From: Nostoc sp. KVJ20 | GTDB lineage: Bacteria; Cyanobacteriota; Cyanobacteriia; Cyanobacteriales; Nostocaceae | NCBI RefSeq assembly: GCF_001712795.1 | Contig: NZ_KV757582.1 | Span: 24,189-62,209, forward strand | Direction: 5' to 3' | DNA length: 38,021 nucleotides | In this document: positions 1 to 8,447 of the stretch, piece by piece | Numbering within the stretch: position 1 is the stretch's first letter | Layout of the letters: each line of letters opens with the position of its first letter | Translations under genes and position numbers: made by a program | Notes under the pieces: model-generated | Told to the model about the DNA's origin: nothing | The model's input: only the letters and a program-made list of their open reading frames with translations | The model's database searches: none

Positions 1-104
1 TTGACACCAATGAGCAATGTGCGAATTTGCAAAACCAAAGGAGATGAAAACATCGGGATTTCCTCCAGGTTCGGATGCCTAGCCAACTAATTATATTCTC
101 ACGC

Positions 105-150
105 AAAAAAACAAAGACGCAAAGTTATAACTTTGCGTCTTTGCTTTTTT
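105..150. terminator. Bidirectional intrinsic terminator after the peroxiredoxin gene
   Basis: A perfect inverted repeat has arms CAAAGACGCAAAG (112-124) and CTTTGCGTCTTTG (131-143). It is flanked by an A-run on the left (105-111), which is a U-tract for minus-strand transcripts, and a T-run on the right (145-150). It lies 21 bases past the peroxiredoxin stop codon, so it should end that transcript. The symmetry means it could also stop transcription arriving from the left. Confidence 0.8.
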
Positions 151-170
151 GTCAAAAATTATTCTCAGAT

Positions 171-809
171 TTACTTGTTAGGCTGAGGAGTCATCCGCAG
201 ATAGGGTTTGATTTCCTCGTAGCCTTTGGGGAATTTCTCTTTGAGTACTTCTGGATCTTTGAGTGAGGGGACAATTACACAATCGTCTCCATCTTTCCAG
301 TCAGCTGGTGTCGCCACGCTGTAATTATCAGTCAATTGCAGAGAATCAATCACCCGCAAAATTTCATCAAAGTTGCGTCCTGTGCTGGGGGGATATGTAA
401 AACTTAGGCGGAGTTTCTTATTAGGGTCAATCACGAAAACCGATCGCACTGTCACCGCCGCATTCGCATTCGGGTGGATCATGTCGTAAAGGTCAGAAAC
501 CTTGCGATCGGCATCTGCCAAAATTGGGTAGTTAAGGGTGGTGCTTTGAGTTTCTTCAATGTCTCCCACCCAGCCTTTGTGGGATTCAACGTCATCAACG
601 CTGAGTGCGATCGCTTTGACATTGCGCTTGTCAAATTCTGGTTTGAGCTTGGCAACTGTGCCGAGTTCTGTTGTACAAACAGGTGTAAAATCAGCAGGGT
701 GAGAGAACAGCACAACCCAGCTGTCACCTGCCCATTGGTAAAAATCGATGTCGCCGTGTGTTGAGGCTTGCGTAAAGTTGGGTACTGTGTCACCTAGACG
801 GAGAGCCAT
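171..809 (-). CDS. 1-Cys peroxiredoxin (Prx6 family)
   Basis: This is a thiol peroxidase that reduces H2O2 and organic or lipid hydroperoxides in the cytosol. The active-site signature PVCTTE places the peroxidatic Cys at residue 45, with Pro38, Thr42 and Arg122 in the expected places. At 212 residues it has the usual Prx6 length, with the long C-terminal dimerisation region (about 150-212). The resolving Cys of 2-Cys enzymes is absent. The ATG at 809 is preceded by AGGGA (817-821 on the complementary strand), 7 bases away, which supports the start. A small inverted repeat (GGCATA...TATGCC, 834-855) lies just upstream. The gene stands alone between a terminator and the 3' end of the ATPase gene and has no obvious link to the injection system. 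Confidence 0.93.
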   Translation of the reverse strand: MALRLGDTVPNFTQASTHGDIDFYQWAGDSWVVLFSHPADFTPVCTTELGTVAKLKPEFDKRNVKAIALSVDDVESHKGWVGDIEETQSTTLNYPILADADRKVSDLYDMIHPNANAAVTVRSVFVIDPNKKLRLSFTYPPSTGRNFDEILRVIDSLQLTDNYSVATPADWKDGDDCVIVPSLKDPEVLKEKFPKGYEEIKPYLRMTPQPNK

Positions 810-833
810 GTGAGATTCCCTGTAGTTAAGAAA

Positions 834-855
834 GGCATATATATTCTAGTATGCC
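834..855. promoter_or_regulatory. Small inverted repeat upstream of the peroxiredoxin
   Basis: GGCATA (834-839) and TATGCC (850-855) are separated by 10 AT-rich bases, 25-46 bases upstream of the ATG at 809. It could be an operator or a 5'-UTR hairpin. Nothing else in the sequence fixes its role. Confidence 0.25.
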
Positions 856-1016
856 ATCATGACATAAAACCCCGATTTCCCAATCGGACTATAGCAGTTT
901 GAAACAAAATTTTAGGTTGTCAGCACTCTTGGATAAAGGACGAAAGAGAGTTAAAATTTATTGACTAAAGTACATATATATGCTTTAGTTAGTGTGTTTT
1001 CCCTACAAGTTTTTCT

Positions 1017-3269
1017 TTACCGCAAATCTACATATTGACCTAAATCCTTATCCCTGATAATTTGTCCCATTTTCTGATACTCTCGACGCATAGCTCGAAT
1101 TAAATGTACCATCTCAATTACTCCCCCATCATCTGCTGCTAAAAAAGCTGCTGTCAGTGCAATATAGCGAATATTAGCCCCCGTAAGCTCAAAATTTTGT
1201 GCCAATAATTCTAAATCAAGATTGTGGCTACAGGGGGCATTTTTGGGGAAAACTCTCTGCCAAATTAGGTGACGATTCTTTGTATCTGGTAAGGTAAACT
1301 CGATAATAAATCGGAGTCGCCGCTCAAAAGCTTCGTCAATATTACTACGGATATTTGTAGTTAAAATTGCAATACCTTCATACTCTTCCATTTTTTGTAA
1401 CAGATAACCTACTTCGATATTGGCGTAGCGATCGCGGGCATCTTGCACCTCAGAACGTTTGCCAAATAAGGCATCAGCTTCATCGAAAAAAAGAATGGCA
1501 TTAGAATTGGTTGCAGCAGTAAAAATACGATTGAGATTTTTCTCTGTCTCGCCGATGTATTTACTAACTATTTGAGACAAATCAATTTTGTAAAGGTCTA
1601 GTTGCAGTTGATGGGCAATCACCTCTGCTGCCATAGTTTTACCTGTACCGGAAGAACCAGAAAACAGAACATTTAGACCTTTTCCTAAAGATAATTTATC
1701 TGCAAAACCCCATTTTTGATGTACTAAATCTCGGTATTCTGCTTCTTTGCAAATATCTTGTAGTTGTGTGATTTGGTTGGGGTGCAATACAATATCATCC
1801 CAGGTATATTTCGGTTCGATTTTACGGGCTAGGCTAGCTAAATCGTGACCTGATTGAGCGCGAGCTGCACTACATAAGTTTAAAAATGACGGTAGTGGTT
1901 TTTCTTTAGTTGAGTTAATTTGTTGCCAACGGGCGGTATTATAGGCAGTAGCGACAGCATCGGCAATTTGGTCTGGGGTTAGCAGAAAGCGATCGCTCAA
2001 TACATCTAACTCTCGATCCTCAACAGTTATCTGTGCTGCTTTTAGGTGAGTTTGCCAACATTGTCTGCGTTGACTAGACTTAGGAACTGTAAAGGGAACT
2101 GTAATTAACCCAGTTGCACCCATAGCTGTGGGTATCCAATTTTGTACCCCTGCGAGGATGGTAATACCCCGATTGTTCTCTTCTAGTTCTCTGAGGAAGG
2201 ATTGATAGAGAATTTGATTTTCCGGTAGGTAAAGAATATCAAGGTTATCCAGATACAGCAAACGGTGAAAAAACCAGGCTTCTCGCCATAAAAGTTGCAG
2301 TTTTTCCTCAAAGGTAGCTTTATCCTCTACCATCCGTGCTAAATCGGCGATTAACAAGGGAACATCCAGGCTTTTGGCGAGGATTTGGGCGGTGCGGCGT
2401 TTACCCGTGCTATCAGTTCCTTGGAAATAGAGCAGTAGGGGTTGTTGTTTCTGCCAGTCTTCTATCAACAAGGCTTCTAGTGCTGTTTGTACATCTGCCT
2501 TGAGATATAAAGTATCGAAATATATGGTTGGTTCTAGTAGTTGACAACAAGAAGTGAGTCGGGAATCTAACCCCGGTTGATGCAATAGTAACCTCACCAC
2601 TTGGGAGTCGAGTATTAGACGATGAGAAAGAAGTGTAGATTGCTGTTGATGAGGTTCTGGGCAGAGATGGAGCAGACGGTGGTTAATTAGGGGTGAGTTA
2701 GTAGTAAAATGCTTACGTCGTGATAGCTTTTCAGGAACGCTAGAACAGAGCAAGTTTAAGACCATATCTACTGTAGGTCTTTTGTTGCTTATATCATCTT
2801 GGAGATAGGCATAGAGCTGTTCATAGTGACGATCTAATTCTGGTGCAAGAGCGATCGCTAATATATCTAAGTCAAAGGCAGATAACCCAAAAGTCCGTTG
2901 CAACCAAGCTAAGGCAGAATCCAACCGAATTTGAATTGATGTTTGCTGTGATGATATATCTGTTTTTTGCAACCATGACACTCCCAGTTCTCCCTCTGCT
3001 TTTCGGTGTGTTTGGAGAACATGAATAGCTTGTTTGATTAGCCAATCTAATCTTTGTAGGAGAGGTTGCAACCCATTCAAATCGAGACTAATTTCTATTT
3101 CTTGGGAGATGGGTTTGGTAAATATCTGCCCTCCTTCTGCTGTTGAATCCACCGGATATTCCTTGAATGATAAATGAAAGTGGAGCAAAGTTCGTGAGCG
3201 ATGGCTACACCTACCGTAGCCATCGCACTGCACTGTGATGGGTTGATTTGGTGCTGTATCTGTTAACAC
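1017..3269 (-). CDS. eCIS-associated AAA+ ATPase (Pvc15-like), two ATPase modules
   Basis: This is the AAA+ ATPase that accompanies extracellular contractile injection systems, where it is thought to act in assembly or remodelling. The C-terminal module is complete: Walker A GSSGTGKT (about 538-545), Walker B FFDEAD (about 594-599) and an Arg-finger stretch ERRLRF (about 649-654). An earlier module at about 275-390 is degenerate (GTDSTGKR for Walker A, LLYLDNLD for Walker B) and probably cannot hydrolyse ATP. The first 270 residues are helical and have no recognised motif. It follows the DUF4157 cargo gene after only 40 bases, so the two are probably one operon. The start is uncertain: the codon used here is GTG at 3269, and residues 14-24 are encoded by a palindromic repeat. 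A TTG at 3188 (residue 28) is an alternative. Confidence 0.85.
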   Translation of the reverse strand: MLTDTAPNQPITVQCDGYGRCSHRSRTLLHFHLSFKEYPVDSTAEGGQIFTKPISQEIEISLDLNGLQPLLQRLDWLIKQAIHVLQTHRKAEGELGVSWLQKTDISSQQTSIQIRLDSALAWLQRTFGLSAFDLDILAIALAPELDRHYEQLYAYLQDDISNKRPTVDMVLNLLCSSVPEKLSRRKHFTTNSPLINHRLLHLCPEPHQQQSTLLSHRLILDSQVVRLLLHQPGLDSRLTSCCQLLEPTIYFDTLYLKADVQTALEALLIEDWQKQQPLLLYFQGTDSTGKRRTAQILAKSLDVPLLIADLARMVEDKATFEEKLQLLWREAWFFHRLLYLDNLDILYLPENQILYQSFLRELEENNRGITILAGVQNWIPTAMGATGLITVPFTVPKSSQRRQCWQTHLKAAQITVEDRELDVLSDRFLLTPDQIADAVATAYNTARWQQINSTKEKPLPSFLNLCSAARAQSGHDLASLARKIEPKYTWDDIVLHPNQITQLQDICKEAEYRDLVHQKWGFADKLSLGKGLNVLFSGSSGTGKTMAAEVIAHQLQLDLYKIDLSQIVSKYIGETEKNLNRIFTAATNSNAILFFDEADALFGKRSEVQDARDRYANIEVGYLLQKMEEYEGIAILTTNIRSNIDEAFERRLRFIIEFTLPDTKNRHLIWQRVFPKNAPCSHNLDLELLAQNFELTGANIRYIALTAAFLAADDGGVIEMVHLIRAMRREYQKMGQIIRDKDLGQYVDLR
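3198..3226. repeat. Palindromic repeat overlapping the ATPase N-terminus
   Basis: A perfect 11-bp inverted repeat, GCGATGGCTAC (3198-3208) and GTAGCCATCGC (3216-3226), has a 7-base loop. It falls inside the annotated start region of the AAA+ gene, and its translation gives the odd stretch DGYGRCSHR. This looks like a dispersed cyanobacterial palindrome that has inserted near or into the 5' end of the gene. Confidence 0.6.
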
Positions 3270-3309
3270 ACCATAGAAGAGAAGGCGATCGCACTACAAT
3301 AACTTTCTT

Positions 3310-4962
3310 TTATATTTGATCAGCTATTTCCCTTACCAAAGCAGCAGGTATCTCTACTGTCATGGTAGTTGCCTTTTTTAATGTTTCTATATAAGTTGGG
3401 ATATCGACTTCTAGCCCAAGGTTTTTTGCTTCAGCATCTCGCTTCACACTCCCTTTTGATGAGATGAAGTTAATAGACGATCCTTTGTGAGTGTTTAATA
3501 TTGCCTCCATATGCTTTTCGTGTTCCTGATCGAATGTCTCGTTCCATTGACTAACATTTGCTTTTTTGGCACTCTCGTACCTTCTTTTGTCAAAGAACCC
3601 TAAACTTTCTACATATTCTTTTTCCTTCGCTTTACGCCCCTTTTCTATTTCGGTAGCTTCACCATGTGTATCTGTGTCCCCTATTTTTTCACTCAGCAGC
3701 TTCACCATACTCTTGATGACTGCACCACCCCCCATTGGCAATACAACTTTGCCGTCCTGGTCTAGATGGTTTTTCGCAACAATTTTCAGAGCGAAAGGAA
3801 TCAAAGCTGTAAGCAATCCTCCACGAGCATCCTGTGTTGCATCAGTGTGGAGGACAGTATAACCTCCTCTAGGAGGTTCTATTTTCACCTCTCCAAGCCA
3901 TACCGAACCTTTGAAAGTTATGTCTTTTCGGGCTTCAACATAATAATATTTTTCGTCTTGAGAGTAGAGAATTTTTACTCCTCCCTCCTCTTTTAGCACT
4001 TTTATTTTAGTCCTATTATCCTTGCTGGTATCTTCCGCTCCTCCGCGTTGGATGACACCCTGAGGTGCTTTTGACATGACATAATTTTTAACTTGGAGAA
4101 ACTTATCTGCCTCTCCCCAATCGTTATGTTTTTGGGTAACAGCAGACTGCACTACAGCACTATTTTGCTGGAGTACATGAGTCAACTCATGGGCAATCAA
4201 TTCTTGTCCCCCTCTACTCCCCGGCTGATATTCTCCCTGCCGGAAGAACAAATCCTTTCCTGTGGTAAACGCCTTAGCCTGAATGGACTGATTCAACTGG
4301 TCAGCCTGAGCATCCGTATGCACCCGCACCCCACTAAAATCTGTTCCCATCGCTTGCCCCATTGACTTTTGCAGGCTGGCATCCAAAGGCTGTCCACTTC
4401 CTCTAGTACTATTAATCGCAGATTCCAAATTCCTTGATGCTTCACCCGCAGCAATAGCTTCTCGACGTTGCACTATTTCTGGTAGATGTTTTCGTTGCAA
4501 TTCTTCTTTATTTGCTTGCTGACGTTGTAAAGTATTAGGTTGTATTTGCGCTGAATCTTCCTTTGGCAGTGCATTCGTTTGTGGTGTGTTAATCTGCTGC
4601 ACCACATCCTTGGCTACCTGATCCGCTTCTTGCTCATACTTATCCCCCGCTTCCCCTATTGTCAGCTTCGCCTGTATTGGTGCAGCTACCTGCCCCGAAT
4701 CACCCCAAAGCTGGGCGGAAATTCCCTGAAATTCAGGAACCCACGAGGTTTGCTTACCCGCTAAAATCTCTCGCGTTGACCTTGAACCGATCGCACTCTC
4801 TAACTCCTGTCTCTCATCCCCACTCACGCTATTTGGGTCTTGTTGCACTCTCTGCACAACTGAAGACAATGATCCATAACTAGGACTAGAGGCAATCTCT
4901 TTACTTATTGGCGTTGATGACAGCGAGGGTGCAACTTTTTGAAATATTTGTTTTCGGTACAT
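3310..4962 (-). CDS. eCIS core domain (DUF4157) protein, probable cargo with unrecognised C-terminal domain
   Basis: In this 550-residue protein a disordered Gln/Ser-rich N-terminus holds the motif LTIGEAGDKYEQEADQVA (about residue 100), typical of DUF4157 proteins. It is followed by the DUF4157 domain (about 195-270) with a metallopeptidase-like HELTH motif (258-262). DUF4157 marks eCIS-associated proteins and many are toxins or loaded cargo. Residues from about 305 to the end match nothing I recognise. They contain a beta-rich part, a hydrophobic segment (GGLLTALIPFALKIVAKN) and a charged helical part (about 410-480), and would be the effector domain. The start is the ATG at 4962 with GGAG 7 bases upstream (4970-4973), rather than the TTG at 4995. 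It is divergent from the structural genes and upstream of the AAA+ gene. Confidence 0.85.
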   Translation of the reverse strand: MYRKQIFQKVAPSLSSTPISKEIASSPSYGSLSSVVQRVQQDPNSVSGDERQELESAIGSRSTREILAGKQTSWVPEFQGISAQLWGDSGQVAAPIQAKLTIGEAGDKYEQEADQVAKDVVQQINTPQTNALPKEDSAQIQPNTLQRQQANKEELQRKHLPEIVQRREAIAAGEASRNLESAINSTRGSGQPLDASLQKSMGQAMGTDFSGVRVHTDAQADQLNQSIQAKAFTTGKDLFFRQGEYQPGSRGGQELIAHELTHVLQQNSAVVQSAVTQKHNDWGEADKFLQVKNYVMSKAPQGVIQRGGAEDTSKDNRTKIKVLKEEGGVKILYSQDEKYYYVEARKDITFKGSVWLGEVKIEPPRGGYTVLHTDATQDARGGLLTALIPFALKIVAKNHLDQDGKVVLPMGGGAVIKSMVKLLSEKIGDTDTHGEATEIEKGRKAKEKEYVESLGFFDKRRYESAKKANVSQWNETFDQEHEKHMEAILNTHKGSSINFISSKGSVKRDAEAKNLGLEVDIPTYIETLKKATTMTVEIPAALVREIADQI

Positions 4963-5373
4963 AGTTAATCTCCGGCATTCGATTAGGGATTGCAATAAAA
5001 AATACTGCTGAGATATACTTAAGTATTTATGTAACTTATAGTTTTTGCGTATTTATTATATATAGTATTAGTAGCCTAAATTATTACATTGGTATTTCAC
5101 AACACTGAGAAAAGTCCAACTCAATTATTATCGTTGCAGAAAGATTTTGCAACGTCAAATTCCTTATTTTAAATTGAATCAATCGATTTTAGCAGATTTT
5201 TCTGAAATTACAGTTTTTGCAAATATTACTAATAGTTACAATATTCTTGACAATGTTTCATGTATATTTTATTCATAAAGCTAGTAACTGGTTGTATTAT
5301 TTTGAACTAGCAGTTATTTTCTTTCATAAGCTTTCAAAATGAGCAGTGTCATAAAACAAACATTGTTTAGATT
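4963..5373. promoter_or_regulatory. Divergent intergenic region controlling the two eCIS arms
   Basis: This 411-bp AT-rich gap lies between the cargo/ATPase operon (minus) and the structural operon (plus), so it must hold both promoters. I see no ORF here. A plausible plus-strand sigma70-type element is TTGACA (5247-5252), 17 bases from TATTCA (5270-5275), about 100 bases before the first structural gene. The -35 box is perfect and the -10 box is weak. For the minus strand I see only the Shine-Dalgarno GGAG at 4970-4973. Confidence 0.45.
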
Positions 5374-5958
5374 ATGTTAGATGGTCTAGACACTACTTTA
5401 GAATTGCTACTGAAGCGAGAACTTCCACCTGATGTTCCTTCTGGAGACACGGAAGTTTTTATTAGTTTTGTTACGCCTTATCAAGGAGCAATTAAACAAA
5501 AGCCAGCGATTAATTTATTTCTTTATGATGTGCAGGAGAATCTGGAGTTACGCAGTAGTGCTTGGTCAGTGGAACGCCAAACTAATGGCAGAGCAATTAG
5601 AAAACGTCCCCCAGCTAGGGTAGATTGTTCATATCTAATTACTGCTTGGCCACAAAATGAAGAGGATGTCCAGACAGAACATCAACTTTTAGGAGCAGTG
5701 ATGAAGGTGTTGCTGCGACATCGAAAACTTCCCGAACCCTTGATTGCAGATAACTTGGAAGCACAAGAACTTCCTTTAAGACTAATTAGTTTACGTCCCA
5801 GTAACTTACAAAGTTTTGGGGAATTTTGGCAAGCAATGGGGGGGAAGGAAGGAACTAGACCCAAGGTTGTCTTGCATTGTACTGTCACCATCTCCGTTCC
5901 TGTAGATGAAGCAGGAGAAGAAGCGGGACTGGTGGGAGTTCATCGACCAAACTCTTAG
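5374..5958 (+). CDS. DUF4255 / Pvc16-like tail terminator or cap adaptor
   Basis: This 194-residue protein matches the Pvc16 N-terminal (DUF4255) family by its start (MLDGLDTTLELLLKREL), the INLFLYDVQENLELR segment (about 50-64), the basic RPPARVDCSYLITAW core (about 80-94) and the LLGAVMKVLLRH helix. In contractile injection particles this family caps the distal end of the tube and sheath and sets where polymerisation ends. It is the first gene of the plus-strand arm. It is followed by a 14-base gap and AGGAG for the next gene, so the two are co-transcribed. No strong ribosome-binding site precedes its own ATG. Confidence 0.85.
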   Translation: MLDGLDTTLELLLKRELPPDVPSGDTEVFISFVTPYQGAIKQKPAINLFLYDVQENLELRSSAWSVERQTNGRAIRKRPPARVDCSYLITAWPQNEEDVQTEHQLLGAVMKVLLRHRKLPEPLIADNLEAQELPLRLISLRPSNLQSFGEFWQAMGGKEGTRPKVVLHCTVTISVPVDEAGEEAGLVGVHRPNS

Positions 5959-5972
5959 TTTCAGGAGTAGCG

Positions 5973-6611
5973 ATGCTCGAACTATCTATAGTTAACCAAC
6001 AAATAGCGATCGCAGGTAAAGTTCTGCAAGGAGAAACGCAAAAGAATATTTCTGGTGCAATAGTTGCAATTATTGAGATGCCAGAAAAATTCCGGGCTAT
6101 TTTATCTCTAAAAGCACTGCAATCCGGTTCGCAATGGGAAAAAATTCCTGAGCGACCTGACCGCAAAATTACCAGCAATGATGGTTATTTTTACTTTACT
6201 AATTTACCCCCTGGGGAATATCTTTTAGAAGCATCGTTACCTATCAGCCCAACGCGATACAACAAAGCTAGGAAAGAAGTTCAAGTATCTTCCCCTATCA
6301 ATGGCAAAATTACCGCGACGATGGCAGATATTGTGCTTTCACCCACGGGAATTAAAGGAAAAATTACTGATGCAGACGATTCAAAAAAGTTGATTACAAA
6401 TGCCAAAGTACAGATTCAAGATAGTGGAGATAGTACCATTAGTGACCAACAAGGTAATTATCGCTTAATCGGATTAGAATCGCCAAAATCAGGTCAGCGT
6501 ACCATTACCATGATTGTCTCTGCGACAGGTTATCAACAAGTTTCTCAGCAACTCAATATTCAGCGTGGGCAAGTAATTGCAGAGCAGAATTTTGCTCTAA
6601 AACCAAAATAA
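5973..6611 (+). CDS. Carboxypeptidase-regulatory-like beta-sandwich protein of the eCIS operon
   Basis: The 212 residues contain two tandem carboxypeptidase regulatory-like (transthyretin-type) folds. The first, about 12-105, has the loop SNDGYFYFTNLPPGEYLLEA. The second, about 125-210, has SDQQGNYRLIGLESP. Such domains are structural and usually bind other proteins or sugars; no catalytic residues are visible. There is no signal peptide or membrane segment. The ATG at 5973 has AGGAG at 5963-5967. Position next to the Pvc16-like gene suggests a particle-associated accessory or decoration protein, but this is inference. Confidence 0.75.
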   Translation: MLELSIVNQQIAIAGKVLQGETQKNISGAIVAIIEMPEKFRAILSLKALQSGSQWEKIPERPDRKITSNDGYFYFTNLPPGEYLLEASLPISPTRYNKARKEVQVSSPINGKITATMADIVLSPTGIKGKITDADDSKKLITNAKVQIQDSGDSTISDQQGNYRLIGLESPKSGQRTITMIVSATGYQQVSQQLNIQRGQVIAEQNFALKPK

Positions 6612-6692
6612 ATACTCAATTTTTTTAGGATAAGTAAATAGGCACAATAATCAACTATATGAGGAAAAATAAACTAAGCTAAAACTCTTATA

Positions 6693-6719
6693 CCTATTGC
6701 CTATTGCCTATTCCCTATT
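6693..6719 (+). repeat. Heptamer array (CCTATTG)n before first sheath gene
   Basis: About four imperfect copies of CCTATTG/CCTATTC lie in the 5' leader of the first sheath gene, on the complementary strand to the GGCAATA-type arrays elsewhere in the operon. A TTG inside it opens a reading frame into the sheath gene, but the real start is 6752. Confidence 0.75.
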
Positions 6720-6751
6720 TGCCTTCTTACTTATATCAAGGAGCTAATGAA

Positions 6752-8197
6752 ATGCCAACCTATCTTTCTCCAGGTGTTTACGTCGAAGAAATAGCTTCCG
6801 GTTCTGCCCCAATTGTAGGAGTTGGAACCAGCATTGCCGCTTTTATTGGCACGATTAAAGCCAATGCTTGGTCATCAACTAATACTAACAACACCTCAAT
6901 TAAGTCTGTGGGTAGCCCTACAAGTCCAGTTGAGATTGGTGAAGGTAAAGGTGGAAACCAAAAAAATTATTCCCTATTATCAGGAGATTATCCACTAGTT
7001 ACCACAGTGGGGACTTATGGCTTCTTCGTTGGTGGGAGTCCTGTTAATTTAGATGATACAAACCCTATTACCAATAGCGATGCAGACAAATCTGCAACCG
7101 TAAAATTTAAAGATGCGATTCCTTCAGGGGAAAAAATTACCGGATATTACCAAGTTCAACTACCTGTAACAGTAATTCCCAGCGACTCCAACATCGCTCA
7201 AGAAGGGGAAATTAAATTAATCACAAACTTTAGTGAATTTAAGAAATTCTTTGGTGACTTTTTACCGCCTAGTGGCGATACCCAAGGACAAAACACCTTA
7301 GCTCATGCAGTTTATGGCTTTTTCAGAAATGGTGGAACTCGTTGTTATGTCACCTGGATATCTGGAGAAAATCAACTTGCTGGCGTTTTAGATGCCTTTG
7401 AAGCTATTGATGAAATCACTATCGTCGCTGCACCAGGAAATTTAGCCCTCAGAGATGATATCAAAGACCATGCAGAAAAACTAGGCGATCGCATTGCGAT
7501 TCTGGATAGTCTAGATACCATCGACCTTAGCAGCACAGGAGTTGTGAATACTCTTAAACCCTTCAACTCTGCCTATGCAGCTTTATATTTCCCGTGGATT
7601 CAAGTTTTCGATCCTGCAAGCAATAGCAATATTTATATTCCCCCAAGCGGTCATATTGCAGGAATTTATGCACGGGTTGATGGGCAAAGGGGAGTACACA
7701 AAGCCCCTGCCAATGAAACTATTTTGGGAGCCTTAGATTTAAAATATAATCTCAGCAAAGCCAAACAAGATGGGCTTAATCCCGATGGAATTAACGTTAT
7801 TCGCAAGTTAAACGGGAATATCCGCGTTTGGGGTGCGCGTACCTTGGGCGGAGATGCAAATACAGAGTTTAAATACGTCAATATTCGCCGTCATTTTAGT
7901 TACCTGCGAGACTCCATTGATAAAGGGACTCAATGGACAGTTTTTGAACCCAATACCCCCGAACTATGGGCAAAAATCCGCCGCAATATCAGTGCTTTTT
8001 TATTGATAGAGTGGCGCAAAGGTGCATTGTTTGGCACAACACCCCAAGAAGCCTTTTATGTGAAATGTGATGCCGAAACCAACCCCCCAGAAGTGCGGGA
8101 TTTGGGTCAAGTTGTCACAGAGATTGGTCTAGCAGTGGTGAAGCCGGCAGAATTCGTGATTTTCCGTCTGAGTCAATGGACTGGGACGGGAACGTAG
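6752..8197 (+). CDS. Contractile sheath protein 1 (phage tail sheath family) with inserted domain
   Basis: This 481-residue sheath subunit belongs to the contractile outer tube. The N-terminal strand MPTYLSPGVYVEEIASGS is the hallmark of the family and forms the interlocking arm. The C-terminal part carries the conserved PPSGHIAGIYARVD, NVIRKLNGNIRVWGARTL, RRHFSYLRDSI, FEPN and EAFYVKCDAETNPPE blocks. Compared with sheath 2, about 120 extra residues (about 30-150; Thr/Asn/Gly-rich) are inserted between the AAFIGTIKA strand and the LITNFSEFKKFFG segment, probably an exposed decoration domain. The start is the ATG at 6752 with AAGGAG (6738-6743). The stop TAG at 8195-8197 runs directly into a heptamer array. 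Confidence 0.93.
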   Translation: MPTYLSPGVYVEEIASGSAPIVGVGTSIAAFIGTIKANAWSSTNTNNTSIKSVGSPTSPVEIGEGKGGNQKNYSLLSGDYPLVTTVGTYGFFVGGSPVNLDDTNPITNSDADKSATVKFKDAIPSGEKITGYYQVQLPVTVIPSDSNIAQEGEIKLITNFSEFKKFFGDFLPPSGDTQGQNTLAHAVYGFFRNGGTRCYVTWISGENQLAGVLDAFEAIDEITIVAAPGNLALRDDIKDHAEKLGDRIAILDSLDTIDLSSTGVVNTLKPFNSAYAALYFPWIQVFDPASNSNIYIPPSGHIAGIYARVDGQRGVHKAPANETILGALDLKYNLSKAKQDGLNPDGINVIRKLNGNIRVWGARTLGGDANTEFKYVNIRRHFSYLRDSIDKGTQWTVFEPNTPELWAKIRRNISAFLLIEWRKGALFGTTPQEAFYVKCDAETNPPEVRDLGQVVTEIGLAVVKPAEFVIFRLSQWTGTGT

Positions 8198-8285
8198 GGG
8201 ATAGGGAATAGGGGATAGGGAATAGGGAGTAGGGAGTAGGGAGTAGGGAATAGGGAATAGGCAATAGGCAATAGGCAATAGGTAG
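8197..8285 (+). repeat. Heptamer array (GGGAATA/GGGAGTA/GGCAATA)
   Basis: About 12 imperfect 7-base units follow the sheath 1 stop codon, changing from GGGGATA through GGGAGTA to GGCAATA along the array. This is a short tandemly repeated repetitive (STRR) sequence of the type found in heterocystous cyanobacteria. It lies between two co-oriented structural genes. Confidence 0.85.
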
Positions 8286-8363
8286 GAGGTGATCTCAAGG
8301 AAACAAGTTTCACAGGAAAGTATGAAAGTGGTTTTTCCCTACTCCTCACTGAAAATAATGATA

Positions 8364-8447
8364 AATGACCAATGACAAATGACAAATGACCAATGACAAA
8401 TGACAAATGACAAATGACAAATGACCAATGACAAATGACAAATGACA
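8364..8447 (+). repeat. Heptamer array of 12 AATGAC(A/C) units ending in the sheath 2 start codon
   Basis: Twelve exact 7-base units run without interruption; units 1, 4 and 9 are AATGACC and the others AATGACA. Each unit contains an overlapping ATGA. The twelfth unit supplies the ATG at 8442 of the next gene. Every earlier ATG meets an in-frame TGA within six codons. Confidence 0.9.

Noticed and set aside
474..793. Frames overlapping the peroxiredoxin
   Set aside because: They are other-frame shadows of a complete peroxiredoxin gene.
4963..5373. Phage repressor/operator or prophage boundary
   Set aside because: No repressor, integrase, capsid, terminase or lysis gene is present; the gene set is eCIS, not a prophage.
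6704..6751. N-terminal extension of sheath 1 from a TTG
   Set aside because: The extension is encoded by the heptamer repeat, and the ATG at 6752 has a strong AAGGAG and matches the family start.
8197..8447. CRISPR array
   Set aside because: The units are contiguous heptamers with no spacers; they are short tandem repeats.
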